DNA of 64,000 nt from Thalassospira sp. HJ (lineage in GTDB: Bacteria; Pseudomonadota; Alphaproteobacteria; Rhodospirillales; Thalassospiraceae). The notes below the pieces were generated by a model. That model made no database searches. It had not been told where the DNA came from and worked only from the letters and a program-made list of their open reading frames with translations. Positions 9,343 to 17,713 of this stretch are shown piece by piece. The stretch is from NCBI RefSeq assembly GCF_000948415.1, contig NZ_JYII01000010.1:186001-250000 (forward strand), read 5' to 3'. Position 1 is the stretch's first letter; every line of letters starts with the position of its first letter. A program made the translations under genes and the position numbers.

Positions 9343-10269
9343 ATGCCCGAATTTTCACGACGTCGGTTTCTGACCATATTTGCCGCCGCAGGCACACTCG
9401 CGACGGTGCCGTTTACATTAAAGGCACAGCAACCAATCCGAACATGGAAGGGCGTTGCAATGGGGGCTGCTGCCTCGATCAGCCTGTCGCATCCTAATGC
9501 TGACAATATCCTGTCGCGCGCAACCCGCGAACTCGAACGACTGGAAAATATCTTCAGTCTTTATCGCGAACATTCCACGCTTGCACAATTGAACCGCGAT
9601 GGCGTGATTGATGCACCGCCGTTCGAATTTTTGGAATGTTTGGGGCTGTGTGGGATCATAAACCGGGCAAGTGGTGGGCTTTTTGATCCAACGGTTCAGT
9701 CACTTTGGCGACTATATGCGCAAAGCCATTCACAGGGCCGCCCCCCCGAGAATGAGTCAATCCGTGAGACGCTTTTGAGAACAGGCTGGGACAAGGTTGC
9801 TATCAATCAGGGTCGAGTCAGCTTTAAAAGACCGAATATGGCAATGACCCTGAATGGAATTGCCCAAGGCTATGTTGCAGACCGAATTGCCAAGCTGCTT
9901 CGACACGACGGATTGAATAATGTGCTGATCAATACCGGGGAATTCGCAGCACTTGGCGGTCACCCGGAAGGTAAAGACTGGCCTGTTTCGATTGATACCG
10001 GTTTGGGAATTCGAAAAGAAAAGGTGATGTTGCGTGACAACGCCTTGGCAACTTCACTGCCAAACGGCACCTTTTTTGATCAGGCAGGTTTGGTTGGACA
10101 TATCATTGATCCACGCACAGGCCGTCCCACGCAAGCACGCACCGAGGCTGTTAGTGTAACAGCAACCTCTGCTGCCGTGGCAGACGGGCTCAGCACGGCC
10201 ATTTGCCTTATGAGTAAAGGCGAAGCAGCCAAGTTTCTCACGCAGTTCCCAAGTGCACAAATGGCTTAA
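9343..10269 (+). CDS. nosX: NosX, ApbE-type FAD:protein FMN transferase
   Basis: ApbE-family enzymes attach FMN covalently to threonine in the target motif of proteins such as NosR. The first in-frame ATG is 9331, but 9343 is preferred because GAGGT lies five bases before it. The 308-residue product starts with a twin-arginine signal (FSRRRFLTIFAAAG). ApbE hallmarks are present: LERLENIFSLY near the N-terminus, LNGIAQGYVADRI, INTGEFAALGG, and HIIDPRTGRP with VSVTATSAAVADGLSTA. It closes the nosRZDFYLX operon. The family match is secure; flavinylation of NosR is inferred from the locus. Confidence 0.93.
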   Translation: MPEFSRRRFLTIFAAAGTLATVPFTLKAQQPIRTWKGVAMGAAASISLSHPNADNILSRATRELERLENIFSLYREHSTLAQLNRDGVIDAPPFEFLECLGLCGIINRASGGLFDPTVQSLWRLYAQSHSQGRPPENESIRETLLRTGWDKVAINQGRVSFKRPNMAMTLNGIAQGYVADRIAKLLRHDGLNNVLINTGEFAALGGHPEGKDWPVSIDTGLGIRKEKVMLRDNALATSLPNGTFFDQAGLVGHIIDPRTGRPTQARTEAVSVTATSAAVADGLSTAICLMSKGEAAKFLTQFPSAQMA

Positions 10270-10323
10270 CTTTGGCACCGGTTGCGATGTGCGTCGCTTA
10301 CACGTGGCTGGAATACTGCTGCC

Positions 10324-11019
10324 CTAACGCGCCAGTTCCAGAAGTGCGGCTCGATCAAGGACTTGCAGTTTCGGCCCCGCAGATATGGCGCCAGTTGCTT
10401 CGAGCTTGCGCAACGATCTGGAAAACGTTTCTGGTGTAATACCGATCCGGCTGGCGATTTGGCGCTTATCTGGGAAGTTTTTGCCACTTGCGCCGTCGAT
10501 GGTTGCGCCATTCCGGTCTTCAAAATCGATCAGAAACGCTGCAATCCGTTGGATCGGACGTGTGTGGCGCAGCTTATAGATTTCTTCAAGGAAGAACCGC
10601 TCCCAACGTAACAGGCTTGCCAACACATCACCAAGAACGTCAGGCGCACTTTTCAGAATGCCAAGATAGGCCGTGCGCGGAATGGCAACGATTTCACAAT
10701 TTTCAACAACCTGACATTCAACCGGATAGGATCGACCGGCAAAGGAAACTGCCTCTGCAAAGGATCCGGCTTCGGTCAGGAAATGCATTACCGTTTCATC
10801 CCCCTGTGCGGATGTTTTCACGAGGCGCAAATGACCGGACAGCAGAATATAGAAATACTCGGCCACATCCCCCGCCCGGAAAAGATGTTCCCCGCGGGCG
10901 TGGCTTTCGACCTTGCATGTTCCGAGCAAAGTATTTAGCCGCTCTTCCCCAAGTGCGGCTAACAGTGGCACCTGAGAGATCACATCGTGATCCGCGCTAG
11001 ATAGCGACCTTGAAACCAT
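10324..11019 (-). CDS. Crp/Fnr-family regulator, Dnr/NnrR-like
   Basis: This is a 231-residue regulator with an N-terminal cyclic-nucleotide-binding-type beta-barrel (ARGEHLFRAGD ... FYILLSGHLRLVK, then SFAEAVSF) and a C-terminal winged helix with recognition helix PETFSRSLRKL. There is no N-terminal cysteine cluster, so it should not carry an FNR-type Fe-S centre. The FAEA and PETFSR signatures match NO-sensing Dnr proteins. I use ATG 11019 (GGAGG nine bases before it) rather than the longer frame. Its 5' end overlaps the 3' end of the next regulator by 23 bases, so both are co-transcribed leftward and converge with nosX. Control of the nos, RIC and nar boxes is inference. Confidence 0.85.
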   Translation of the reverse strand: MVSRSLSSADHDVISQVPLLAALGEERLNTLLGTCKVESHARGEHLFRAGDVAEYFYILLSGHLRLVKTSAQGDETVMHFLTEAGSFAEAVSFAGRSYPVECQVVENCEIVAIPRTAYLGILKSAPDVLGDVLASLLRWERFFLEEIYKLRHTRPIQRIAAFLIDFEDRNGATIDGASGKNFPDKRQIASRIGITPETFSRSLRKLEATGAISAGPKLQVLDRAALLELAR

Positions 11020-11734
11020 CTGACTGTTCCTCCCAGGTTCCACTGTTTGAAAGGCCACACCACTCGGCCAGCATCTCGGTATCTGCAATACGGATGATGT
11101 GTCCGCTGGAATGCTGGGACACGCCATGTTCCGACAACTTTTTAAGTGCCCGGGAGAACGTCTCGCTGGTCATGCCAATCTTGCGGGCCAACGCGGACTT
11201 TTCCATGGTAAGCGGTGTTTCATGCGCATCCCCGACAGGAACGGCATCGGCAAGCAAATAGATCCCCAGACGTTGGGCCGCTGACCGGCATTTGAGCTCC
11301 TCTGTCTGGCGCAACATTTGACAGAGTCTTTCTGTCACAACCGACATCATGGTCAAGGCACGATCAAAGTGTGCCGAGAGGAAGTCGGCAAAGGCCGCCC
11401 CGTCAATTCGAATGGCGGTCGTTGCGTCCAGCGTTTTGATCGAAACGGCGTAACAGGCGTCCGGCGCCAGCGCACACTCGCCGACAAGTTGGCCGTCCCC
11501 CAACAAATCAATAACGCCGTCCTTGCCATCTCCATCCGTGTAGGACAGCTCAACATGCCCATTCACAATCAGAAACAAGGCCGAAGCGGGGTCTTCGGCA
11601 CGTATCATCACCGTATCGGGTTCATACCGGCCCCACGTGCATAATGACGCCAGTTCCAGAATGTCGTCTTGTGGCCAATTTTTGAAATAGCGCCCAGACT
11701 GGAGAACACTCGAGATTCGATCAATATCTCTCAT
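10997..11734 (-). CDS. Second Crp/Fnr-family regulator
   Basis: The 245-residue product has the same architecture: an effector barrel (DTVMIRAEDPASALFLIVNGHVELSY, GQLVGECAL), a dimer helix and a C-terminal HTH (KIGMTSETFSRALKKLSEHG). It lacks an FNR-type cysteine cluster. The start ATG 11734 is chosen because upstream residues look non-family; GGAAAC is the only weak ribosome site, and a longer frame to 11791 cannot be excluded. It is the first gene of a two-gene operon with the Dnr-like regulator. It resembles regulators of denitrification loci, but the ligand is not evident. Confidence 0.8.
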   Translation of the reverse strand: MRDIDRISSVLQSGRYFKNWPQDDILELASLCTWGRYEPDTVMIRAEDPASALFLIVNGHVELSYTDGDGKDGVIDLLGDGQLVGECALAPDACYAVSIKTLDATTAIRIDGAAFADFLSAHFDRALTMMSVVTERLCQMLRQTEELKCRSAAQRLGIYLLADAVPVGDAHETPLTMEKSALARKIGMTSETFSRALKKLSEHGVSQHSSGHIIRIADTEMLAEWCGLSNSGTWEEQSDGFKVAI

Positions 11735-11809
11735 TGTGAAGTTTCCATGGAAAAACGCGATGGTTGTTAAGCATTGGAACAAATCTAACATTCAACCGCT
11801 TGGGGTGGA

Positions 11810-11823
11810 TTGTTCCATGTCAA
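11810..11823 (-). promoter_or_regulatory. Weak Crp/Fnr-type half-palindrome upstream of the regulator pair
   Basis: On the minus strand it reads TTGACATGGAACAA: one good half-site (TTGAC) and one poor one (AACAA). At -41.5 it would place transcription near 11775, 41 bases before the regulator start. It may reflect autoregulation; it is much weaker than the other boxes in the window. Confidence 0.3.
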
Positions 11824-11862
11824 ACAAGTCGTACATGCACATAGAACCAGATGCACTATCCA

Positions 11863-11896
11863 GTAAAAAAGCCCTGCCAATCAGCAGGGCTTTGAC
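11863..11896 (-). terminator. Rho-independent terminator of the RIC gene
   Basis: A 10-bp perfect stem (AAAGCCCTGC, 11868-11877, with its complement 11884-11893) and a six-base loop are followed on the minus strand by a run of T. It lies 48 bases beyond the RIC stop codon. Confidence 0.8.
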
Positions 11897-11940
11897 CAAA
11901 AAAAATGCGCACCGACATCGCCGTCACATTGTGCAAAAAA

Positions 11941-12648
11941 CTATTCAAACCGTGGGAACAGGATCGAATTTTCCAAATACATATGGGCAACAAGATCTTC
12001 GATCAGCTTGCTGGTCCCGCTGTACAATCTGCGCCACGAACCACATACCCCGTCGGGCAAGGTGCAATTGTTCGTCAGTTTCTGCAGTTTGTGAATGGCT
12101 TGACTATGATCGTCATGCTCTTCGCGCATACAATGGATGGGCATGGCCAATGCTGGCGTGATCGGGGTATTCCGGCTCATTTCACGCATCGCTGGGAAAA
12201 GCACATTTTCCTCTTTGGTCATGTGCATATCAAGGTTCTCGGCCATTTCGATCAATGCATCTGCCAGCCCTACCGGTGCGTCCGGATGGTCACCATGGAC
12301 AATTTCAATTTCGCGAGACAACGCAATCAGCTCAATCAGTTCATCGCGGTGAACATCGTGATAACGCGTAAGAATGAAATCGATAAACCCATCGACATCC
12401 CTCACATTTGGCAAGATCAAAGGCCCCTTGGGAAGCGCACAGAGTTCCTCCGCAATCACATGCGGATCAAGCTCCTTGCGCTTTGCAGCTTCTTCCAGCG
12501 TCTGGTCAGGATGACAACAAAAACCGATGCGATGGCGGCGAAAAACCAAGGTTGCGCCGGGGAAACATGAAATCAAGCCCCCCAAGGTCTGATCAAGAAG
12601 TTCGTCAGGCGTAACGGTCAATGTTGCCGTATTCAACGCATCTTGCAT
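11941..12648 (-). CDS. ytfE: RIC/YtfE-family di-iron iron-sulfur-cluster repair protein
   Basis: RIC proteins repair iron-sulfur clusters damaged by nitric oxide. The 235-residue product starts at ATG 12648 behind GGGAGG. The N-terminal ScdA_N-type segment includes a CC pair (IGFCCHPDQTLEEAA). The C-terminal hemerythrin-like bundle provides the histidine and glutamate ligands: HDVHRDEL, HMTKEENVLFP, MREEHDDH and HMYLENSILFPRF. An FNR/Dnr-type palindrome sits upstream and a terminator downstream, so it is a single-gene unit. Its neighbours suggest a role in denitrification-linked nitrosative stress. Homologues are also called NorA, ScdA or DnrN. Confidence 0.9.
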   Translation of the reverse strand: MQDALNTATLTVTPDELLDQTLGGLISCFPGATLVFRRHRIGFCCHPDQTLEEAAKRKELDPHVIAEELCALPKGPLILPNVRDVDGFIDFILTRYHDVHRDELIELIALSREIEIVHGDHPDAPVGLADALIEMAENLDMHMTKEENVLFPAMREMSRNTPITPALAMPIHCMREEHDDHSQAIHKLQKLTNNCTLPDGVCGSWRRLYSGTSKLIEDLVAHMYLENSILFPRFE

Positions 12649-12717
12649 AAAGGTGTCCTCCCTAAGATTGGCATCCAGCAAACGAAAGGGAGTTTAAACC
12701 AGCAATAATTTGGCAGA

Positions 12718-12731
12718 TTGACGATGGTCAA
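12718..12731 (-). promoter_or_regulatory. FNR/Dnr-type box of the RIC gene
   Basis: TTGACGATGGTCAA is a perfect TTGAC-N4-GTCAA palindrome. With -41.5 spacing the transcript would start near 12683, leaving a 35-base leader before the RIC start. Confidence 0.7.
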
Positions 12732-12840
12732 ATGACATCATCCCAAAAAAAATGCTGCGGTCGCCTCTGACCGGTTATCCCGTCAAAATAACGTTCTGTC
12801 GGGTTATTCCAACTAAGCGTAATTCCAATCTCGCGGCGAC

Positions 12841-12854
12841 TTGACAAACATCAA
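12841..12854 (+). promoter_or_regulatory. FNR-type box of the ubiTUV operon
   Basis: TTGACAAACATCAA matches 9 of 10 consensus bases. At -41.5 transcription would begin near 12889, 21 bases before the GTG start of ubiT. This fits exactly with the GGAG at 12899-12902 and argues against the longer TTG-initiated frame, whose start codon overlaps the box. Confidence 0.75.
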
Positions 12855-12909
12855 ACACCAGTCTGTGCAGGCCAGTGATACTTCGCCATGCAAAACGCCG
12901 GAGTACGCT

Positions 12910-13620
12910 GTGACAGAAAGCTATCCATCCTTTACGCCATTTTTGCTGGCAAACCCGTTCATACGCAATGCACCGACGTTTTTGGTCGCGCGCATATGTC
13001 ACCACGCGATGGCGACGATGCATCATCGCTACAGACCGGTATTTGAACGGATCGCCGAACAAGAAGCATTCGCCCTACTGATTTCTCCGACTGACCTAGA
13101 TCTGCAATTCTATTTAAAAATAGATGCCGATCATCCTGAACTCCGACCCGCGAGACATGGCGAAGAAGAAACTATCGCAGCACAGATATCAGGCCCGCTT
13201 CCCGCACTGCTGGAGCTTCTTCAGGGGTCATCAGATGGTGACGCACTGTTCTTTTCGCGCACATTGCGGATCGAGGGACGCACCGAACTTGTTGTCGCAC
13301 TTCGCAATGCCCTGGATGGAGAGTCCATTGATCTGCGATCCGCTGTGGCGGAAAGCTTTGGCGTAATGGGACCTGCAGCCAAGGTAGCACTTGGCCTTGC
13401 GGAAAAGATTTATCGGCAACTTCAGCACGACATGAACCGGACGGCAGACGCGTTGACGTCACCTACTGCCACACGTTTGCTCGGCTTGGAGAAACGCACG
13501 TCCGCGCAAGCGGCCACAATGGCTGAGATTGAGAAAACAATACAAAGGAGGAACCGCCATACGCGTGTCAAACCTTCCGGCACGGCCAAGGATGATTTCG
13601 CGCTACCCGCCAATCCCTGA
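12910..13620 (+). CDS. ubiT: UbiT, SCP2-type lipid carrier for anaerobic ubiquinone synthesis
   Basis: UbiT binds prenylated quinone intermediates and works with UbiU and UbiV to make ubiquinone without oxygen. The GTG start at 12910 follows GGAG by seven bases. The 236-residue product has the N-terminal F-x-P-F-L-L segment, then an SCP2 sterol-carrier-like fold (residues about 30-140, with ERIAEQEAFALLI and FFSRTLRIEGRTELVVALRNALD). It is longer than the E. coli protein because of a charged C-terminal tail of about 60 residues. ubiU follows after 24 bases. The family call rests mainly on the intact ubiUV pair next to it. Confidence 0.87.
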   Translation: MTESYPSFTPFLLANPFIRNAPTFLVARICHHAMATMHHRYRPVFERIAEQEAFALLISPTDLDLQFYLKIDADHPELRPARHGEEETIAAQISGPLPALLELLQGSSDGDALFFSRTLRIEGRTELVVALRNALDGESIDLRSAVAESFGVMGPAAKVALGLAEKIYRQLQHDMNRTADALTSPTATRLLGLEKRTSAQAATMAEIEKTIQRRNRHTRVKPSGTAKDDFALPANP

Positions 13621-13644
13621 TCCACAACCAGTTACAGGTTCAAT

Positions 13645-14622
13645 ATGGAACTCGTATGTCCTGCAGGAACACCTGCCAGCCTGCACGCTGCCGTCGCGGC
13701 GGGTGCTGATGTTGTATATTGCGGTTTTCGGGACGCGACGAATGCCCGAAACTTTCCGGGATTGAACTTTTCACGTGCTGAATTACGCGATGCCGTCGAA
13801 CATGCACACAAGCACGGAGTTCATGTCTATCTTGCCTGCAATACCTATCCACAGGCCGGGGCAGAAGAAATCTGGCATAAGGCAGTTGATGACGCCGTGG
13901 CAATTGGTATCGATGCTATCATCCTTGCGGATATCGGTTTGCTGCGATATGCGCGCGACCGTCATCCGGACGCCCGTTTGCATCTATCCGTACAGGCGTC
14001 GGCTTCGAATGAAGAAGCCATTCAATTTTATCATCAGGAATTCGGTGTGCGGCGTGTTGTGCTGCCCCGTGTTCTCTCGCTTGATGAGATACGTACCCTG
14101 AATCAGCGCATACAGGTTGAAACAGAAGTATTCGCATTTGGCGGGATGTGCGTCATGGCCGAAGGTCGTTGTTCACTGTCTTCATACGCGACGGGCGAAA
14201 GTCCGAATATGAACGGTGTCTGTTCACCAGCGGCACATGTTCACTATGAAGAACGCGGTGACGCGACAGTTTCCCGACTGGGTAACTTCACCATCAATAT
14301 CTATGACAGCGATGAAAAAGTCGGATATCCGACGCTCTGCAAGGGTCGGTTTCGCGCCATGGACAAATCCGGCTATCTGTTTGAAGAACCCACGAGCCTT
14401 GATGTCACCGCCATACTGCCGGAATTGGCCGATGCCGGTGTTTCAGCCCTTAAGATCGAAGGACGACAACGCGGGAAGGCATACATATCGCAGGTCGTCG
14501 GCGCTTTTCGTGCGTCACTGGACAAAATCGCCAAGGGACAACACGACGCGCGATCAAAACTCAGCACGCTGAGTGAAGGTCAAAGCGATACCACAGGTGC
14601 ATACCGGAGAAATTGGCAATGA
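13645..14622 (+). CDS. ubiU: UbiU, U32-family [4Fe-4S] protein of O2-independent ubiquinone hydroxylation
   Basis: UbiU with UbiV performs the anaerobic hydroxylations of ubiquinone synthesis, using prephenate rather than O2 as oxygen donor. The 325-residue product belongs to the peptidase-U32 superfamily: MELVCPAGTPASLHAAV, then GADVVYCGFRDATNAR. The four cluster cysteines, C169, C176, C193 and C232, fall at the same numbers as described for E. coli UbiU. It starts 24 bases after ubiT, and its stop overlaps the ubiV start (ATGA). Confidence 0.93.
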   Translation: MELVCPAGTPASLHAAVAAGADVVYCGFRDATNARNFPGLNFSRAELRDAVEHAHKHGVHVYLACNTYPQAGAEEIWHKAVDDAVAIGIDAIILADIGLLRYARDRHPDARLHLSVQASASNEEAIQFYHQEFGVRRVVLPRVLSLDEIRTLNQRIQVETEVFAFGGMCVMAEGRCSLSSYATGESPNMNGVCSPAAHVHYEERGDATVSRLGNFTINIYDSDEKVGYPTLCKGRFRAMDKSGYLFEEPTSLDVTAILPELADAGVSALKIEGRQRGKAYISQVVGAFRASLDKIAKGQHDARSKLSTLSEGQSDTTGAYRRNWQ

Positions 14623-15536
14623 CAAGATCGCGATTGGTGATGGGCCCGGTTCTTTTTCATTGGGATGAGAACCGTAAAATAGACTTCTACAACCGCATCG
14701 CAGATGAAACCGACGTCGATACCGTCCATGTCGGCGAGGTCGTCTGCGCAAAGCGGATGCCATTCTTTGACGAGCACCTGCCTGACGTTATCGAACGACT
14801 TCAGCGCGCTGGAAAGGAAGTGGTTCTTTCAACCTTGGCACTGGTGATGAATGGGCGCGAAGTTAACCAGCTACGTGACATCGCACAAATGCCCGGCATC
14901 CTAATCGAGGCCAATGATGTTTCCATTGTACGCTTGCTCGCAGGCCAAACGCACATGATTGGCCCTTATATCAATACCTATAATGAAGGGACGTTTTCCT
15001 ATTTTGTCGATAAAGGTGCAAAACGGATTGCCCTTCCTTGGGAATTGCCTATGTCTTCGATTGCCAAATTATGTAACGTGCGCAAGGCGGTCGAGATAGA
15101 GGTTCAAGTGTTTGGTCGCATCCCGTTGGCCATTTCGGCCCGCTGCTATTCAGCAAGGGCACACGGCCTGCACAAGGACGGATGCCGTTACGTATGCAGT
15201 GAACATCAGGACGGTATGGATGTTGAAACTCTGGATGAAACGCCATTTCTGGCGGTGAACGGGTTACAGACCCTGTCCTACCACTATACAGAACTCTCCG
15301 ACCATATCGCACAGATGCAGGATACTGGTGTTTCTGCATTCCGCCTGTCCCCGCACAGCCTGAATATGACAAAGGTTTCAGACCTCTATCGCCAGGTGTT
15401 GGCACACGAAACCAGTCCGGAAGAACTCAGGCATCACCTAAACGAGATGCACTTCCCGATGTCCTTCGCCGATGGTTTCTTGCACGGTGTTCCCGGCGCA
15501 GAGTTTCGTCAGACACTTGATCAAAGAGCAGAGTAG
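14619..15536 (+). CDS. ubiV: UbiV, U32-family [4Fe-4S] partner of UbiU
   Basis: UbiV forms a heterodimer with UbiU. The start is ATG 14619 (ATGA overlap with ubiU, GGAGAA eight bases upstream); an in-frame TTG six bases earlier is less likely. The 305-residue product has the cysteine pattern C43 ... C176-x12-C189-x3-C193, matching the cluster spacing of the family. Sequence hallmarks include GPVLFHWDENRKIDFYNRIAD and HVGEVVCAKRMPF. The operon lies between nos and nar, and its FNR box suggests it is switched on when denitrification needs quinone without oxygen. Confidence 0.93.
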   Translation: MTRSRLVMGPVLFHWDENRKIDFYNRIADETDVDTVHVGEVVCAKRMPFFDEHLPDVIERLQRAGKEVVLSTLALVMNGREVNQLRDIAQMPGILIEANDVSIVRLLAGQTHMIGPYINTYNEGTFSYFVDKGAKRIALPWELPMSSIAKLCNVRKAVEIEVQVFGRIPLAISARCYSARAHGLHKDGCRYVCSEHQDGMDVETLDETPFLAVNGLQTLSYHYTELSDHIAQMQDTGVSAFRLSPHSLNMTKVSDLYRQVLAHETSPEELRHHLNEMHFPMSFADGFLHGVPGAEFRQTLDQRAE

Positions 15537-15604
15537 ACAGAGAAAACAGCAGCTTCCCTAACGTATTTTGCACATTGGTTTGGGCATCTATAAATCGACT
15601 ATCG

Positions 15605-16123
15605 CTATACCAAAGCGCTGCAAGAACAGTTGTCTTCCAACCATTCGAACAACTCATTCTCTTCTGGTTTCAAAACGACCTCAAGCCCACCGGCAAACTC
15701 CTTAAAGGCGTCAAGGTTTAACTGGTTAAGCCCCACCAGAACCGGGATGTTATTCACTAGCGCATCAGCGATGACATCACGAAAGCCATGCCCTTCAGCC
15801 TCGTGTTTACCAAATTTGTTAATAACCAGAACATCCGCACCTTTACTAATTTCTTGGGTCACATGACCAACAGCATCTTCAAGCGCACTGGTATCCAGTC
15901 TGCAACCGCGGGAATGTTTCCCCAATGTCTGGGAAATGCGAATGATCGGACCATCCGGCAGCACCTTAACATCCATATCGCATGGCCCATCAGTCTCGCG
16001 CTCGGAATTGATTTGCACGGTTCCACAAACGCGCCACCCCATTTCTGTAATACGCTGCGTCACGCGCGAAAGAAGCAAATCGGTATCTCCCCTGCCAGGA
16101 GCCATTGTGTAAGCGATTTTCAT
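15605..16123 (-). CDS. DUF2478 family protein, last gene of the nar operon
   Basis: The 172-residue product matches the DUF2478 family as I remember it. The N-terminal MKIAYTMAPGRGDTDLLL has the position and spacing of a P-loop in THEP1-like NTPases, but the GKT/GKS core is replaced by GDT, so nucleotide binding is doubtful. Other features are HSRGCRLD near residue 70 and VLVINKFGKHEAEGHGFRD, a Walker-B-like strand with N-K-F-G-K. It ends in a cysteine pair (NCSCSALV). It starts 46 bases after the carbonic anhydrase stop. DUF2478 genes are often near molybdoenzyme or nitrogen loci; a link to nitrate reductase maturation is inference. Confidence 0.65.
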   Translation of the reverse strand: MKIAYTMAPGRGDTDLLLSRVTQRITEMGWRVCGTVQINSERETDGPCDMDVKVLPDGPIIRISQTLGKHSRGCRLDTSALEDAVGHVTQEISKGADVLVINKFGKHEAEGHGFRDVIADALVNNIPVLVGLNQLNLDAFKEFAGGLEVVLKPEENELFEWLEDNCSCSALV

Positions 16124-16169
16124 CTTAGTGTTCCTTTATATTCCGCTGATAGCAATGCTTCGTTCTGCG

Positions 16170-16793
16170 TCAGAACGTGACTTCATCAGATGTCTGAACG
16201 TCAGATGCTCGGATCGTGCAATCGAGATCACGTAGAAGACCGTCTTTCAGGCTATAGATCAGACCGTGAATCTTGATGTCCGCACCGGCCCGCCAAGCGC
16301 GACGCATAATCGGAGTTTCTGCAACCCGACCAACACCTTCGATGACATTGAGTTCAGCCAACCTGTCGCGCCGCATCTCGATATCACCGTGCTGCGCTAG
16401 TTCGCGGGCATGGAAACGTGCTTGACGTCGGATCGGTTCAAGCCAGTGGTCAGCAAGGCCGTGGGGAAAATCTTCGGTTGCTGCTTTCACCCCGCCACAG
16501 CCGTAGTGACCACAGACAATAATCTCACGGACCTTCAGACTCTCGACCGCAAACTCAAGAGCAGACAGCAGATTCAAATCCGATGAATGCACCACATTGG
16601 CGACATTGCGGTGAACAAAGACTTCCCCGGGATCGAGTCCGGCGACTACGTTCGCAGGAACGCGGCTGTCTGAACAACCGATCCAGAAGAACTCCGGGGC
16701 CTGATGACTTGCCAATCTGGAAAAGTATCCAGGTTCTTCTTTTTGGCGAGAACGCGACCAGACCTTGTTGCGTTCCAATAGGTTTTCAAGCAT
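16170..16793 (-). CDS. can: Beta-class carbonic anhydrase
   Basis: It interconverts CO2 and bicarbonate with a zinc ion. The 207-residue product is preferred from ATG 16793 (GAGGT five to six bases upstream) over a frame 11 codons longer. Zinc and catalytic residues are intact: C40-S-D42-S-R44 (CSDSRVPAN), H96 and C99 (HYGCGG), and HRNVAN. It sits 44 bases after the parvulin stop, at the tail of the nar operon. That placement is uncommon and may tie bicarbonate supply or pH homeostasis to nitrate respiration; the link is inference. Confidence 0.92.
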   Translation of the reverse strand: MLENLLERNKVWSRSRQKEEPGYFSRLASHQAPEFFWIGCSDSRVPANVVAGLDPGEVFVHRNVANVVHSSDLNLLSALEFAVESLKVREIIVCGHYGCGGVKAATEDFPHGLADHWLEPIRRQARFHARELAQHGDIEMRRDRLAELNVIEGVGRVAETPIMRRAWRAGADIKIHGLIYSLKDGLLRDLDCTIRASDVQTSDEVTF

Positions 16794-16837
16794 GGAAACC
16801 TCAAACCGGTTGGAGGTACTACGCACAAAATGCGCAC

Positions 16838-17656
16838 CTAGTTTGGCTTCGTATTGTTGGCGGCCCGCCCAAGATCCGTGCCGGTAATCGAGGCCGACGC
16901 AATAAGTCCATCGACAAACAGCTTTGCTTTACGAGCCCACTGGGCTTTTTCCATTGCTTCGGAGATTTTTGGTTTCACGACCTCAAACGGCAGTGGCTGC
17001 CCCTCTGCCAATGCATCTAGCCGGAGGACATGATAGCCATATCTGCTCAGCACAGGCTCTGACGCAACTTCACCCTCAGAAAGCTGGCGAAGAGAGGCTT
17101 CAAATTCTGGCACCGTATCGCCGGGGCGCAACTGACCAAGCGACCCGCCCGCAGACCGAGACCCACAGTCGCTTTGCGTGCGTGCGATCTTTTCGAATGT
17201 ATTGCCGTCTTTACGAAGGTCACTGAGGATATCGTTTGCCCGTCTGAGGGCCAGTTCTCTCTCCACGGCGTCATTCGGATCGCATTTGCAAAGAATATGG
17301 GAAACTTCCCACAGGGGCATGGTACGAAACCGTTCGGGGTCCTTCTGCCATTCTGTGCGAATCTCTTCCTCACTCGGGCGGGTGATTTCGATTTCTGCTT
17401 CAAGCAATGCGCGGATCATCGCCTCTTCGCCGGTTTCGAACCGGTTTGGCGAGACTTCCTGCGGTTCAGCTTCAATGCCGTTTCTGCGCGCTTCTTGAAG
17501 CAACAAGGTTCGGATGACCAAAGCGTTGGCCGCGTTGCGCAAGGCGTCAGCAAAATTGTCCTTTGACGCCGTGTGGTTTTGCAGTTCCGCAGCAACGGCT
17601 GTCTGCGGGATGGTTTCGCCATTGATGACGAGGTCAGGAAACATTTGTATATTCAT
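16838..17656 (-). CDS. Parvulin-type peptidyl-prolyl isomerase of the nar operon
   Basis: The 272-residue product (ATG 17656, AAAGGA nine bases upstream) has a helical chaperone-like N-terminal region (residues 1-110), then a rotamase domain with the signatures VSHILCKCDP, FEKIARTQSDCGS, GGSLGQLRPGDTVPEFE and GYHVLRLD. There is no signal peptide, so it should be cytoplasmic. A parvulin gene directly after narI is a recurring feature of proteobacterial nar operons, where it is thought to help fold or assemble the reductase. It resembles NifM/PpiC in organisation. Confidence 0.88.
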   Translation of the reverse strand: MNIQMFPDLVINGETIPQTAVAAELQNHTASKDNFADALRNAANALVIRTLLLQEARRNGIEAEPQEVSPNRFETGEEAMIRALLEAEIEITRPSEEEIRTEWQKDPERFRTMPLWEVSHILCKCDPNDAVERELALRRANDILSDLRKDGNTFEKIARTQSDCGSRSAGGSLGQLRPGDTVPEFEASLRQLSEGEVASEPVLSRYGYHVLRLDALAEGQPLPFEVVKPKISEAMEKAQWARKAKLFVDGLIASASITGTDLGRAANNTKPN

Positions 17657-17713
17657 AGCGCTTTGTCCTTTGTGTGCAGAAGGAAGTCGGCGCATGAATG
17701 CGCCGACCGTCCA

